NCBI RefSeq assembly: GCF_019656655.1
Contig: NZ_BPMV01000001.1
Span: 930,001 to 994,000, forward strand
DNA from: Tsukamurella sp. TY48
GTDB taxonomy: Bacteria > Actinomycetota > Actinomycetes > Mycobacteriales > Mycobacteriaceae
Reading direction: 5' to 3'
DNA length: 64,000 nt
Of this stretch, positions 25,231 to 36,290 are shown one piece after another; position 1 is the stretch's first letter; each line of letters starts with the position of its first letter. Below the pieces are notes generated by a model. That model saw only the letters and a list, made by a program, of their open reading frames with translations, was not told the DNA's origin and made no database searches. The position numbers and the translations under genes are program-made.

Positions 25231-25270
25231 GCCCGGGGCGCGCTCCCTCACCCGCGCGCCCCGGGCTTTT
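25231..25270. terminator. Intrinsic terminator after the PspC operon
   Basis: Perfect 12-bp arms GCCCGGGGCGCG and CGCGCCCCGGGC, a 12-nt loop and then TTTT on the plus strand. It sits between the convergent PspC operon and the NmrA-like gene and can serve both. Confidence 0.88.
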
Positions 25271-25287
25271 CCCTGTTCCGGGAAAGG

Positions 25288-26094
25288 TCAGGCGGAGAAC
25301 AACTCCCGATTCGCCGCCGCCCACTGCGCCAGGCTGGTGGCCGGGCGCCCCGAGAGCTGCTGCACCAGCTCGTTCGGCTGCTGCTTCCACTCGATCGACG
25401 ACTTCTGCAGATCGAGATACCAGGAGGCCATATCACCCATCGTGGGGCGCAGCTGCTCCTCGGCTTCCTCGCGGGTGATCTGCTCGAACCGCACCGGCCG
25501 ACCGATCCCCTCGCCGATCGCCTCTGCCATCGCCACCCGGTTCAGGTACGCCGGTCCGGTGAGCTCGTAGACCTCGCCCACGTGCGGCGCACGATCCGCG
25601 GCCGTCAGCAGCGCCGCGGCGACGGCGGCGATGTCGCCCATCGAGATCGGGGCGCTCCCCGCATCGGGGTACGGCTCGCGGACCACGCCCTCGGCCACCT
25701 GGCCCGCCCAGCCCGCGAAGTTCTCCATGAACTCCCCGGGTCCGAGGACCGTCACATCGAGCCCGCTCGCGAGGATGGTGTCGGTGAGCGCCTGCCAGTG
25801 CGCGCTGCCGGAGGTGGCCACCACGTACTGGACGCCACCGTCTTTCGCCCGCTGCAGCACCTCGGCCGCGGTGGGCTCGTACGGGGCGAGGTACATGCTT
25901 GTGACGCCCTCGAAGGCACCGTCGAGCGTCTCGGGTTTGCCGATGAAACCGTTGAAGGCCTCCACGCCCGCGGGCAGATCCGCCTTGGCGGGGTTCGTGG
26001 TGAGCGCGCGGATGTCCGTCGCTCCCCTGGCCACCAGCTCGTCGACCACTTTCCGTCCGATGTTGCCCGTCGCACCCGTCACCAGAATCGTCAT
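25288..26094 (-). CDS. NmrA/NAD(P)H-binding SDR-like protein
   Basis: This 268-residue protein starts MTILVTGATGNIGRKVVDEL, with the T-G-A-T-G-x-I-G nucleotide-binding motif, and lacks a Y-x-x-x-K catalytic pair, as in NmrA-type atypical SDRs (e.g. NmrA or QorB-like redox sensors or reductases). Substrate is unknown. I chose ATG 26094 over GTG 26100 because TACCGT lies exactly 7 nt before the ATG, which fits a leaderless start, but only 1 nt before the GTG. Confidence 0.85.
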   Translation of the reverse strand: MTILVTGATGNIGRKVVDELVARGATDIRALTTNPAKADLPAGVEAFNGFIGKPETLDGAFEGVTSMYLAPYEPTAAEVLQRAKDGGVQYVVATSGSAHWQALTDTILASGLDVTVLGPGEFMENFAGWAGQVAEGVVREPYPDAGSAPISMGDIAAVAAALLTAADRAPHVGEVYELTGPAYLNRVAMAEAIGEGIGRPVRFEQITREEAEEQLRPTMGDMASWYLDLQKSSIEWKQQPNELVQQLSGRPATSLAQWAAANRELFSA

Positions 26095-26134
26095 GGACAC
26101 GACGGTACCGACGGCACCGGTCAGAAGGTGACCG

Positions 26135-27730
26135 TTATTCCCACTCGATGGTCCCCGGCGGCTTGCTCGTCACGTCGAGCACCACGCGGTTGACCTCTTC
26201 CACCTCGTTGGTGATGCGGGTGGAGATGATCTCCAGCGTCTCGTAGGGCACGCGGGTCCAGTCCGCCGTCATCGCGTCCTCGGAGCTGACCGGCCGGAGC
26301 ACGATCGGGTGACCGTAGGTGCGGCCGTCGCCCTGCACGCCCACGCTGCGCACGTCCGCGAGCAGCACCACGGGGCACTGCCAGATGGTGCCGTCCAGAC
26401 CCGCGGCGGTGAGCTCCTCACGCGCGATCGCATCGGCCTTGCGCAGCAGCTCCAGCCGATCCTTGGTGACCTCGCCGACGATGCGGATCGCCAGGCCCGG
26501 TCCGGGGAAGGGCTGGCGGCCGACGATCTCCTCGGGCAGGCCCAGCTCGCGGCCCACGGCGCGCACCTCGTCCTTGAACAGCAGGCGCAGCGGCTCGACC
26601 AGGGTGAACTCGAGATCCTCCGGAAGGCCGCCCACGTTGTGGTGGCTCTTGATGTTCGCGGTGCCGGCGCCGCCGCCGGACTCGACGACGTCCGGGTACA
26701 GGGTGCCCTGCACCAGAAAATCGATCGTGTGGCCCTCAGCCGCACGCTCGCCCAGCGCCTCTGAAGTGGCAGCCTCGAGCGCACGGATGAACTCGCGACC
26801 GATGATCTTGCGCTTCTCCTCCGGGTCGGAGACGCCCTTGAGGTGCCCGAGGAAGGTGTCCTCGGCGTCGGCGGTGATCAGGCGGGCACCGGTGGAGGCG
26901 ACGAAGTCGGTCTGCACCTGCTCGCGCTCGCCCTGCCGCAGCAGGCCGTGATCGACGAAGACACAGGTCAGACGGTCACCGATGGCCTTCTGCACGAGCG
27001 CCGCGGCCACCGCGGAGTCGACGCCGCCGGACAGTGCGCACAGCGCCAGGCCGTCGCCCACCTGCGCGCGCACGTCCTCGATCAGCTGCTCGGCGATATT
27101 GGCAGCGGTCCAGGTGGGCTGCAAGCCGGCGATCTCGTACAGGAAGCGGGTGAGCACCTCCTGGCCGTGCGGGCTGTGCAGCACCTCCGGGTGGTACTGG
27201 ACGCCGGCCATCCGCTTGTCGACGTTCTCGAACGCGGCGACCGGCGCGCCCGGAGTGGATGCGACGGTGGCGAAGCCCTCGGGCGCGATCTGCACAGCGT
27301 CGTTGTGACTCATCCACACCGGCTGCTCGGCGGGCAGTCCGGTGTGCAGCACACCGTCGCCCTCGGGGGTCAGCGTGGTGCGGCCGAACTCGCGCCCACC
27401 GGTGTTGGCGACGGTGCCGCCGAGCGCCCGGGCCATCATCTGGAAGCCGTAGCAGATGCCGAAAACGGGAACACCCAGGTCGAAGACGGCGGGGTCGAGG
27501 CTCGGCGCGTCCTCGGCGTACACCGACGCCGGTCCACCGGAGAGCACGATGGCCGCGGGATTCTTGGCCTTCACCTCGTCGGCGGTGATGGTGTGCGGCA
27601 CCACCTCGGAGTAGATCCGCGCCTCGCGGACGCGGCGGGCGATCAGCTGCGCGTACTGCGCGCCGAAGTCGACGACCAGAACCGGGGCGGGCTGGGCGGG
27701 CGAAACGCTGCTGGGCGAGGAATCCGTCAC
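26135..27730 (-). CDS. guaA: GMP synthase (glutamine-hydrolysing) GuaA
   Basis: This 531-residue protein has a class I glutamine amidotransferase domain (nucleophile Cys93 in [10 protein letters not shown], then the H and E in VQYHPEV) and an ATP pyrophosphatase domain (P-loop [16 protein letters not shown], near 230) with the C-terminal dimerisation domain. It converts XMP to GMP with glutamine and ATP. TAGACT lies 7 nt before the GTG start (leaderless). It heads a GMP-related neighbourhood with guaB3 and guaB2. Confidence 0.97.
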   Translation of the reverse strand: MTDSSPSSVSPAQPAPVLVVDFGAQYAQLIARRVREARIYSEVVPHTITADEVKAKNPAAIVLSGGPASVYAEDAPSLDPAVFDLGVPVFGICYGFQMMARALGGTVANTGGREFGRTTLTPEGDGVLHTGLPAEQPVWMSHNDAVQIAPEGFATVASTPGAPVAAFENVDKRMAGVQYHPEVLHSPHGQEVLTRFLYEIAGLQPTWTAANIAEQLIEDVRAQVGDGLALCALSGGVDSAVAAALVQKAIGDRLTCVFVDHGLLRQGEREQVQTDFVASTGARLITADAEDTFLGHLKGVSDPEEKRKIIGREFIRALEAATSEALGERAAEGHTIDFLVQGTLYPDVVESGGGAGTANIKSHHNVGGLPEDLEFTLVEPLRLLFKDEVRAVGRELGLPEEIVGRQPFPGPGLAIRIVGEVTKDRLELLRKADAIAREELTAAGLDGTIWQCPVVLLADVRSVGVQGDGRTYGHPIVLRPVSSEDAMTADWTRVPYETLEIISTRITNEVEEVNRVVLDVTSKPPGTIEWE

Positions 27731-27754
27731 CCGGGACAGTCTAGTGGTCGCCGG

Positions 27755-28408
27755 TCAGGCCTCGCGACGGCGGACCATCTCCGTGATCCACGCCGGGGCG
27801 AAGGGCGATGTGCAGCCCTTCGACACCGGGTAGTCGGCCAGGACCTGCAGGTCTTCCCCGATGCCGATCGCGCGGGCGCGGCGGGAGGTGTCCTCGATGC
27901 CGATGGTGGCCAGCGTCTCGTTCATCGCCCACTGCAGCTTCGGCGCGGCGTCCTTCATCTGGGACTCGATCTGGTCCAGCAGGGCGTCCCGGTCGAGGTC
28001 GGTCTTCGTCACCGCGCGCGTGGTGAGCGCCCACCCCGCGGCGCGCACCCGCGGGTCGGCATCGTCGAACCATCGCGTCCGCAGCGCGTCGGCGTGCGGC
28101 GACTTCGCGACCATGTAGTTGAGCAGCCAGTCGTGCGCCTTGTCGCTGCGGGTGGAGCGGAGCATGGTGTCGAGCTCGTCGGCCGAGTAGGGCTTCGGCT
28201 TGGCGATGAGCAACGCCAGCAACTGCCCCGCGACATCGCCGGAGGCCCACAGCTCGCGCGCCAGCTCCTGATCGGTGCCGATCGACTTCGCCAGTGCGCG
28301 CAGCTTCGTCAGGTTCACGCCGTGCGGGTCGCCGTGCCGTTCGTTCACGGCGCGCGCCTTCGGGTCCTCCAGCGCGGCGAGCTCGGCCAGCGCCTCGTCG
28401 ACGGTCAT
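27755..28408 (-). CDS. AlkD-like DNA alkylation repair / HEAT-repeat protein
   Basis: This 217-residue all-helical protein has the pattern of the DNA alkylation repair family (AlkD fold): LTKLRALAKSIGTDQELARE, LAALLIAKP-type helices, DDADPRVRAAGWALTTRAV and a C-terminal WAMNETLATIGIE. The family glycosylases bind damaged DNA through HEAT-like repeats, but many actinobacterial members are uncharacterised. The start ATG 28408 has TACCCT 6 nt upstream (leaderless). Confidence 0.8.
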   Translation of the reverse strand: MTVDEALAELAALEDPKARAVNERHGDPHGVNLTKLRALAKSIGTDQELARELWASGDVAGQLLALLIAKPKPYSADELDTMLRSTRSDKAHDWLLNYMVAKSPHADALRTRWFDDADPRVRAAGWALTTRAVTKTDLDRDALLDQIESQMKDAAPKLQWAMNETLATIGIEDTSRRARAIGIGEDLQVLADYPVSKGCTSPFAPAWITEMVRRREA

Positions 28409-28424
28409 GTCCCGAGGGTAGCGC

Positions 28425-28496
28425 TCACGAATCCGGGTTCTGCGGGCACAGACGGGAAGATTCTGCCGAGTACCGTCGCAGAACCCGAATTCGTGA
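28425..28496. repeat. 20-bp inverted repeat flanking a 32-bp spacer, between choD and AlkD-like gene
   Basis: The left arm is 28425-28444 and the right arm 28477-28496, matching at 19 of 20 positions (TCACGAATCCGGGTTCTGCG against its complement). It starts 8 bp past the choD stop, so it can act as a choD terminator, and a second, smaller inverted repeat (ACGG/CCGT) lies in the spacer. The arms could also be the ends of a small mobile repeat. Confidence 0.8.
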
Positions 28497-28503
28497 AGCC
28501 GGA

Positions 28504-30246
28504 TCAGACCTGGGGCTGTGCGTCCTGCGCCGGGCGCACCTTGGGCAGCGGCAGCAGCAGCTGTCCGGGCGCCCCCTCCGGCACGGCGGGCGAGACCGGC
28601 GCCGTGGGCACGATCCGCTGGTAGCCGGAGCCCTGCGCGGGGCGGGCGTCCTTCTCCCCCTTGTTCGGCCACAGCGAGGCGGCGCGCTCGGCCTGCGCGG
28701 CGATCGACAGCGACGGGTTCACACCGAGGTTGGCCGAGATGGCGGCACCGTCGACCACGAACAGCGACGGGTAGTTGTGCACCCGGTGGTACGGATCGAT
28801 CACGCCCTGCTCCGGCGTCTCGGAAATGGCTGCGCCGCCGAGGAAGTGCGCCGTCATCGGGACGTTGAAGATATCGCCCCAGGTGCCACCGGCCACGCCG
28901 TTCAGCTTCTCGGCGCCGATCCGCGCGGCTTCGTTGCCCGCCGGGATCCAGGTGGGGTTCGGCGCGCCGTGGCCCTGCTTGGAGACCATGCGCCGCTTCT
29001 TCGAGCCGGGAATCTTCTTGGTGTACGTGGTGATCGAGTTGTCGAGGCTCTGCATCACCAGCAGGATCAGCACGCGCTGACCCCAGTTCTTCTGGGTGAG
29101 CAGCAGTTTCAGATCGGAGGGCTTGCGCGCCAGGCCCTTGACGAAGCCGCCGAGGCGGGTGCGCTTCTCGTCACCGTCCACGAGAAGGGTCTGCAGCAGG
29201 CCCATGGCGTTGCGGCCGGGGCCGTAGCGGACCGGCTCGATGTGGGTGTCGGGGCGCGGGTAGAAGGAGCTGGTGATCGCCACGCCCTTGGACAGGTCCT
29301 CGTTCGGATCGGCGACGGTGCGCGCGGAGCCCAGGATCGACTCCGAGTTGGTGCGGGTGAGCACGCCGAGCCGATCGGACAGCTCGGGCAGGGCGCCGGT
29401 GTCCTTGAGGTGGTGCAGCAGCGTCTGCGTGCCCCAGGTGCCCGCGGCGAAGACCACGTTGTCCGCGGTGTACACGGTGCGGTTCTTCCGCGCGATCGCG
29501 CCGGTGCGCTCGGTGTCGATCTCCCACACGCCCTTGCGACCCTCGCGGACGCCGGTCACCGTGGTCATCGGGATGAACCGGGCCCCGCCCTTCTCGGCGA
29601 GGTGGATGTAGTTCTTCATCAGGGTGTTCTTCGCGCCCACCCGGCAGCCCGACATGCACTGTCCGCATTCGGTGCAGCCGGTGCGAGCAGGGCCCGCGCC
29701 GCCGAAGAAGGGATCGGCGTCGGTGCGGCCGGGCTGGTTGAAGTACACGCCCACGGGGGTGGCGACATAGGTATCGCCCACGCCCATCTCGTCGGCGATC
29801 TGCTTGATCACGCGGTCGGACGGGGTCTCGTGCGGGTTCTTCACCACGCCGAGCATGCGCCGGGCCTGGTCGTAGAACGGGCTGAGCTCATCGTCCCAGT
29901 CGGTGATGTCCTTCCACTGCGGGTCGTTGAAGAACGGCGCCGGCGGCTTGTACAGCGTGTTGGCGTAGTTCAGCGAGCCGCCGCCCACGCCGGCGCCCGC
30001 GAGCACCACGGCGTCGTTGAGCAGGTGGATGCGCTGGATGCCGAAGCAGCCGAGCTTCGGCGCCCAGAGGAACTTCTTGAGGTTCCAGGTGGTCTCGGCG
30101 AAGTCCTCGTCGTTGAAGCGCTGTCCGGCCTCGAGGACGCCCACGCGGTAGCCCTTCTCGGTGAGCCGCAGCGCCGTGACGCTGCCGCCGAACCCGGAGC
30201 CGATCACCAGGACGTCGAAGTGGTCGCCCGTCTTCTGCTTGACCAT
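28504..30246 (-). CDS. choD: Cholesterol oxidase-type GMC oxidoreductase ChoD
   Basis: This 580-residue FAD protein has the dinucleotide motif VLVIGSGFGGSVTALRL (13-29) and the GMC-like GAGVGGGSLNYANTLYKPP, with a C-terminal VVDGAAISANLGVNPSLSI. Order and sequence match the ChoD (Rv3409c) type protein next to guaB3. Mycobacterial ChoD is annotated cholesterol oxidase, though a role in sterol metabolism is debated. The segment GCTECGQCMSGCRVGAKNT carries a Cys cluster (about 185-205) of the kind seen in some GMC enzymes. GGGG stands 8-11 nt before the ATG. Confidence 0.9.
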   Translation of the reverse strand: MVKQKTGDHFDVLVIGSGFGGSVTALRLTEKGYRVGVLEAGQRFNDEDFAETTWNLKKFLWAPKLGCFGIQRIHLLNDAVVLAGAGVGGGSLNYANTLYKPPAPFFNDPQWKDITDWDDELSPFYDQARRMLGVVKNPHETPSDRVIKQIADEMGVGDTYVATPVGVYFNQPGRTDADPFFGGAGPARTGCTECGQCMSGCRVGAKNTLMKNYIHLAEKGGARFIPMTTVTGVREGRKGVWEIDTERTGAIARKNRTVYTADNVVFAAGTWGTQTLLHHLKDTGALPELSDRLGVLTRTNSESILGSARTVADPNEDLSKGVAITSSFYPRPDTHIEPVRYGPGRNAMGLLQTLLVDGDEKRTRLGGFVKGLARKPSDLKLLLTQKNWGQRVLILLVMQSLDNSITTYTKKIPGSKKRRMVSKQGHGAPNPTWIPAGNEAARIGAEKLNGVAGGTWGDIFNVPMTAHFLGGAAISETPEQGVIDPYHRVHNYPSLFVVDGAAISANLGVNPSLSIAAQAERAASLWPNKGEKDARPAQGSGYQRIVPTAPVSPAVPEGAPGQLLLPLPKVRPAQDAQPQV

Positions 30247-30387
30247 TGCAGTTCCCCTATCACCCGTCCTGCGCGGACATGTGTCACCGGGCCGCGGCTG
30301 AAACGGCCCTACTGACGGGTAACGGTACTACTAAACACCACTCAATAACAGTGCTTCGGCGGCTTCCACGGTCCGACCCGAGCGGAT

Positions 30388-30407
30388 TCGCGAACCTCAG
30401 TTCGCGA
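30388..30407. terminator. Hairpin at the guaB3 3' end
   Basis: Perfect 8-bp arms TCGCGAAC and GTTCGCGA around a CTCA loop, overlapping the guaB3 stop codon. It has no clear U-tract. The 30247-30387 gap also holds the choD leader; no known regulator motif was recognised. Confidence 0.55.
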
Positions 30408-31554
30408 CGTTCAGGCCCACCTTCTGGAACTCCTTGAGCTCGCTGTAGCCCGACTTGGCCATCGACCGACGCAGGCCGCCGACCAGGTTCAACTGGCCGT
30501 TCGGCTCCACCGACGGACCGGTGAGGATGGTCTGCAGCGACGGGGCCGCACCGTCGCGGGCGTCGAGCCCGCTCAGCTGCGCCGGTGCCACGGCGCCGCG
30601 CGGCATCGACGGGTGCGCGGCCACCGAGGGCCAGTACCAGCCCTTGCCCGGCGCCTCGGCCGCCACGGCCAGCGGCGCACCCAGCATGGTGGCGTCGGCG
30701 CCGCAGGCGATCGCGCGGGCCACATCGCCCGAGCTGTAGATGTCGCCGTCGGCGATCACGTGCACGTAGCGGCCGCCGGTCTCGTCGAGGTAGTCCCGAC
30801 GGGCCGCCGCGGCGTCCGCGATCGCGGTGGCCATCGGCACGCCGATGCCGAGCACCTCGCGGGTGGTGGTGGCGCCCTCGGCCGAGCCGTAGCCCACGAT
30901 GACGCCCGCCGCACCGGTGCGCATCAGGTGCAGCGCGGTGCGGTGATCGCTCACGCCGCCCGCGACCACGGGCACGTCCAGATCACCGATGAAGGTCTTC
31001 AGGTTCAGCGGCTCCCCCGACGGCTCCTCCGCCGAGACGTGCTCGGCCGAGATGATCGTGCCGTGGATCACCAGCAGGTCGATGCCCGCCTGCAGCAGCG
31101 TGGGGGTCAGCTCCCGCGCGCGCTGCGGGGAGACCCGCACCGCCACCGTGACCCCGGCGTCGCGCACCCGGGTGACGGCCGCCGCCAGCAGCTCCGGGTC
31201 GACCGGCGCGGCGTGCAGCAACTGCAGCTTGCGGATCGCGGCCACACCGGTGATGTCCGACGCCGCGAGCTCGACGACCTCGCGGATCTTCGCCTCGGCG
31301 TCACGATGCCGCGAGAACAACCCCTCGGCGTTGAGCACGCCGAGCCCACCCAGCTTGCCCAGCTCGATCGCGAACTCCGGCGAACCGATCGCGTCGGTCG
31401 GATGCGACAGGATCGGGGTGTCGAAGCGGTACGCGTCGAGCTGCCAGGCGGTGGACACCTCCTTCGAGGAGCGGGTGCGCCGCGACGGGACGATGTTGAC
31501 GTCCTGCAGCTCGTAGGTGCGTCGGGCCGTGCGGCCCATGCCGATCTCAACCAT
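30397..31554 (-). CDS. guaB3: GuaB3 family IMP dehydrogenase-related protein
   Basis: This 385-residue TIM-barrel protein starts MVEIGMGRTARRTYELQDVN, as in mycobacterial GuaB3. It lacks CBS domains. The loop that carries the catalytic Cys in IMPDH is GYGSAEGATTTREVLG (221-236) here, without Cys; the only Cys is elsewhere (ACGAD). The substrate is unknown; a cyanobacterial GuaB3 was reported to act on XMP, from memory. I chose ATG 31554 to match the conserved N-terminus, although the frame continues upstream to a TTG. Confidence 0.92.
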   Translation of the reverse strand: MVEIGMGRTARRTYELQDVNIVPSRRTRSSKEVSTAWQLDAYRFDTPILSHPTDAIGSPEFAIELGKLGGLGVLNAEGLFSRHRDAEAKIREVVELAASDITGVAAIRKLQLLHAAPVDPELLAAAVTRVRDAGVTVAVRVSPQRARELTPTLLQAGIDLLVIHGTIISAEHVSAEEPSGEPLNLKTFIGDLDVPVVAGGVSDHRTALHLMRTGAAGVIVGYGSAEGATTTREVLGIGVPMATAIADAAAARRDYLDETGGRYVHVIADGDIYSSGDVARAIACGADATMLGAPLAVAAEAPGKGWYWPSVAAHPSMPRGAVAPAQLSGLDARDGAAPSLQTILTGPSVEPNGQLNLVGGLRRSMAKSGYSELKEFQKVGLNVAN

Positions 31555-31625
31555 GTCGCGCAACGCGCTCGGTCCTTCCGGGACGGGGTAGGGACTCTCC
31601 CTCGACGGGCGAGCCCCGCGGAGCT

Positions 31626-33643
<2,018 letters not shown>

Positions 33644-33657
33644 GCCCCTCGACGAGG

Positions 33658-33686
33658 AAAGCCCCCACCTGATCGGTGGGGGCTTT
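33658..33686. terminator. Intrinsic terminator between DUF5319 and rsdA
   Basis: Perfect 12-bp arms AAAGCCCCCACC and GGTGGGGGCTTT around a TGATC loop, with a T-rich run after the right arm. It separates two convergent genes and can work in both directions. Confidence 0.9.
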
Positions 33687-33703
33687 CTCGTGGGATCGAA
33701 CCG

Positions 33704-34846
33704 TCAGCCGGGGAGCTGACCCGGGCGCTCCACCGTGAACGTGGGGCTCGAGGCCACCGTCGTCGTGGTGGTCACCGGCGGCCGGGTGGCGGTCGGCGGG
33801 ACCGTCGTCGTGGTGGTCACCGGCGACCCCGTGGTCGTCGTCGCGGTGGCCGGGTCCGTGGTGGTCGGCTCCGTCGTCGTGCTCGTCGTCGGCGGGGTGG
33901 TCGTCGTCGGATGCGGCGTCGTCGTAGTGGGGTACGGCACCGTGGTCGTGGGCAGCGGCGTCGGCAGGATCGTGGTCGGGACCGACGTGGACGACCGCGG
34001 ATCCGGCGGACGCACCGTGACCGGCGCCGTCGCCGAGGCGGAAGCCGAGGTCGTGGCACCGAGATCGGTGGACCCGACGGGCAGCCCGGCCCGCGCCTCG
34101 GCCTGACGGATCTGCTCCTCCAGGGCCGCACGCTGCTTGTCGTTCTTCACCTTCGCGGCCTGCTGCCGCGCACTGACCAGGGCGGACTGCGCCGCGGCCT
34201 GATCACCCGACGAGGCATCGCGATCGGCGCTCTCGATCTGCGCCTTCGCCTCCGAGGTCGCCAGCGTCTGCGAGGCGGCGTCCGAGAAGACGACCTCCTT
34301 GACGCTCCACAGCGCACCGTCGCCCGGGCTCGCGGCGTTCACCAGCACACCGCCACCGCCCAGGATCGCGACCGCGGCTGCGGCGGAGCCCATGGCCAGC
34401 CCCAGCTTGCGGCTGCGGCGGGCATTGCGGGCGTCGGCCAGCGAGGTGACACCGGCACCGTCGCCACCGGCCTTGCGCCGCTCGGCCTCGGCCATCAACT
34501 CGTCGACGGACGGTCCCGCGGCGACGGGCGTGGTGACGATCTCGTCGCGCCAGTCGGCGAGCAACGAGGCGAGTGCGAACTCGGTGTGATCGGACGTGCT
34601 GACGGCACCGCCGGCGGCGAGCGCCTCGATCAGTTCGTCGTCGCGGCGAACCGCGGCGACGTCGACCGGCGCACCGTCGTCGGTGACCCGGTCGATGAAG
34701 CCGGTGTCGGCGTTGCGATTGTCGGGCGTGCCACCGGGACGCATCGGTCGCATCGGCGGGCCCAGACGGTGAGCGGCCGTGCGTTCGGGATCACGAGGAT
34801 CCCCCGTCGCCCCATCGCGGGGATTCCGCGGATCGTTGCCGGCCAT
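33704..34846 (-). CDS. rsdA: Anti-sigma-D factor RsdA
   Basis: This 380-residue protein has an N-terminal sigma-binding segment (DDELIEALAAGGAVSTSDHT, then FALASLLADWRDEIVTTPV), a TM helix near residues 149-170 (LGLAMGSAAAAVAILGGGGV), a coiled-coil part (about 200-260) and a Thr/Pro-rich C-terminal tail with TTTT-type runs. It fits Rv3413c, which holds SigD inactive at the membrane and releases it when degraded. The start ATG overlaps the sigD stop (TAATG), so production is coupled to sigD. Confidence 0.95.
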   Translation of the reverse strand: MAGNDPRNPRDGATGDPRDPERTAAHRLGPPMRPMRPGGTPDNRNADTGFIDRVTDDGAPVDVAAVRRDDELIEALAAGGAVSTSDHTEFALASLLADWRDEIVTTPVAAGPSVDELMAEAERRKAGGDGAGVTSLADARNARRSRKLGLAMGSAAAAVAILGGGGVLVNAASPGDGALWSVKEVVFSDAASQTLATSEAKAQIESADRDASSGDQAAAQSALVSARQQAAKVKNDKQRAALEEQIRQAEARAGLPVGSTDLGATTSASASATAPVTVRPPDPRSSTSVPTTILPTPLPTTTVPYPTTTTPHPTTTTPPTTSTTTEPTTTDPATATTTTGSPVTTTTTVPPTATRPPVTTTTTVASSPTFTVERPGQLPG

Positions 34847-35418
34847 TACATCTCACCTTCTTTCTCGATCTGGTTCTTCAACTTCGCCAGCGCGCGATGC
34901 TGAGCGACGCGGACGGCACCTGCGGTACCGCCCACCGCCTCCGCGGTCTCCTCGGCCGAGAGGCCGACGACGACGCGGAGGATCAGGATCTCGCGCTGTT
35001 TCTCCGGGAGCGTGCCGAGCAGGCGGGCCATCCGTTGGTTCGCCTCCGACTCGAGTGCGGTGACCTCGGGGCCGCCTTCCAGCGACGCTCTCTCTGGCAT
35101 CTCGCTCACGGGATCGGATTTGTTACGCGTGGCGGCGCGGAAGCCGTCGGCGACCTTGTGCGCGGCGATGCCGTAGACGAATGCCATGAACGGGCGACCC
35201 TGGTCTTCGTACCTGGGCAGGGCCATCATGACCGCCATACACACCTCCTGCGCGATGTCTTCCGCTGACAGCGAGTGACGCTCACCACCACCGACCCGCG
35301 CACGGCAGTACCGCACGACCAGAGGCCGGATGGAATCGAGAACGTCCGCGAGCGCCGACCTGTCGCCGCGTGCGGCTTCACGCACGGCCCGGTCGAGCTC
35401 CTCACCTGTCAGAATCAT
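34846..35418 (-). CDS. sigD: RNA polymerase sigma factor SigD
   Basis: This 190-residue ECF-type sigma factor has region 2 (SAEDIAQEVCMAVMMALPRY and FMAFVYGIAAHKVADGFRA, 51-95) and region 4 (LGTLPEKQREILILRVVVGL, then SAEETAEAVGGTAGAVRVAQ, 134-173). The order sigD-rsdA next to whiB3 matches mycobacterial Rv3414c-Rv3413c. It drives genes for ribosome, resuscitation and starvation response in that genus. I chose ATG 35418 because the frame's longer N-terminus lacks a sigma region. Confidence 0.96.
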   Translation of the reverse strand: MILTGEELDRAVREAARGDRSALADVLDSIRPLVVRYCRARVGGGERHSLSAEDIAQEVCMAVMMALPRYEDQGRPFMAFVYGIAAHKVADGFRAATRNKSDPVSEMPERASLEGGPEVTALESEANQRMARLLGTLPEKQREILILRVVVGLSAEETAEAVGGTAGAVRVAQHRALAKLKNQIEKEGEM

Positions 35419-35438
35419 CGCCAGCCTGCATCCTGCCG

Positions 35439-36290
35439 TTACAGTCTTCCCATTTCCGCGCCATCGCGAATCCACTTCGCCTCGATGGTCGCGGCCTCCC
35501 GCGCGAAACGCTGCCCCCGCACCTCATCTGACAACGCGGTCATCAGTTTCGCACCGGCCCACTGTAGAGGATCGAACCCACCCTCGGTGGCGATCGCATA
35601 CGCCGTACGGGCCAGCTCGGTCGCGCGTCCCACATCGCCCGACGCGGCCGCCGCGGAAGCGGCGATGAGCTGCGTCTTCGCATGATGACGGGGGTGCGCC
35701 GGCCCCGGATCGCCGTCGATCAGAGCGGTCAGCGAGCGGCCGGCTCCGGCGGTATCGCCCGAGTAGATCGCCAGCTCGGCCGCCACCCAGTCCCGTCGCA
35801 GGGCCGCCCGCGACACCGTCCACCAGGGCGACTCGACGCCGGCGTCCGCCGCTTCCAGTTCCGTGTCGGCACGGGCCAGCATCGCCGCGGCCAGGGCGAA
35901 TCGACCGACGCCGAGCGCGTCGGCCGCGAGCCCGACGAGGGCGTCGACCCGCACCGCCACCGCGAGCCCCGCATCGTCGCCGGGCAGTCCCGCCGCGAGG
36001 GACCACGCGGCACCGTCGCTTCCCGACGCCCGACGGTGCCCGCCGGACTGGCGCAGCATCGACGCCTCCAGGCACCGCGCCGCCGACCCGAAGGCCCCGG
36101 TACGGATGGTGGCGGAGAGCGCCCGCGCCGCGGCGAATCGTCCCCGGCCGGCCAGCGCGACCGCGCGGAGCCAGGCGCGACCCTCGGGGTCTCCGGCCGC
36201 CGCCCCGGCCCCCGCGCCCAGCCCGAAGGCCGCCACGAGCGCACCGTCCAGCTCCGGCGTCGCCCGCGACCCCGGGATCCCCGTTTCCAA
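35439..36290 (-). CDS. Rv3415c-like helical (TPR-like) protein
   Basis: This 283-residue protein is built of alanine-rich helices spaced like TPR or HEAT pairs (for example RAWLRAVALAGRGRFAAARALSA and WVAAELAIYSGDTAGAGRSLTALIDGD). Its place between sigD and whiB3 matches Rv3415c, whose function is unknown. The start is a TTG at 36288-36290 with AGAGG 8 nt upstream. It is divergent from whiB3, with the 374-bp gap described separately. Confidence 0.85.
   Translation of the reverse strand: METGIPGSRATPELDGALVAAFGLGAGAGAAAGDPEGRAWLRAVALAGRGRFAAARALSATIRTGAFGSAARCLEASMLRQSGGHRRASGSDGAAWSLAAGLPGDDAGLAVAVRVDALVGLAADALGVGRFALAAAMLARADTELEAADAGVESPWWTVSRAALRRDWVAAELAIYSGDTAGAGRSLTALIDGDPGPAHPRHHAKTQLIAASAAAASGDVGRATELARTAYAIATEGGFDPLQWAGAKLMTALSDEVRGQRFAREAATIEAKWIRDGAEMGRL

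Noticed and set aside
30247-30396. KstR or KstR2 operator at choD
   Set aside because: I found neither TNNAACNNGTTNNA nor the KstR2 type palindrome in this gap, despite the sterol-linked gene.
33735-34106. Plus-strand Val-rich frame within rsdA
   Set aside because: Complement of the Thr/Pro-rich tail of RsdA; no ribosome binding site or domain.
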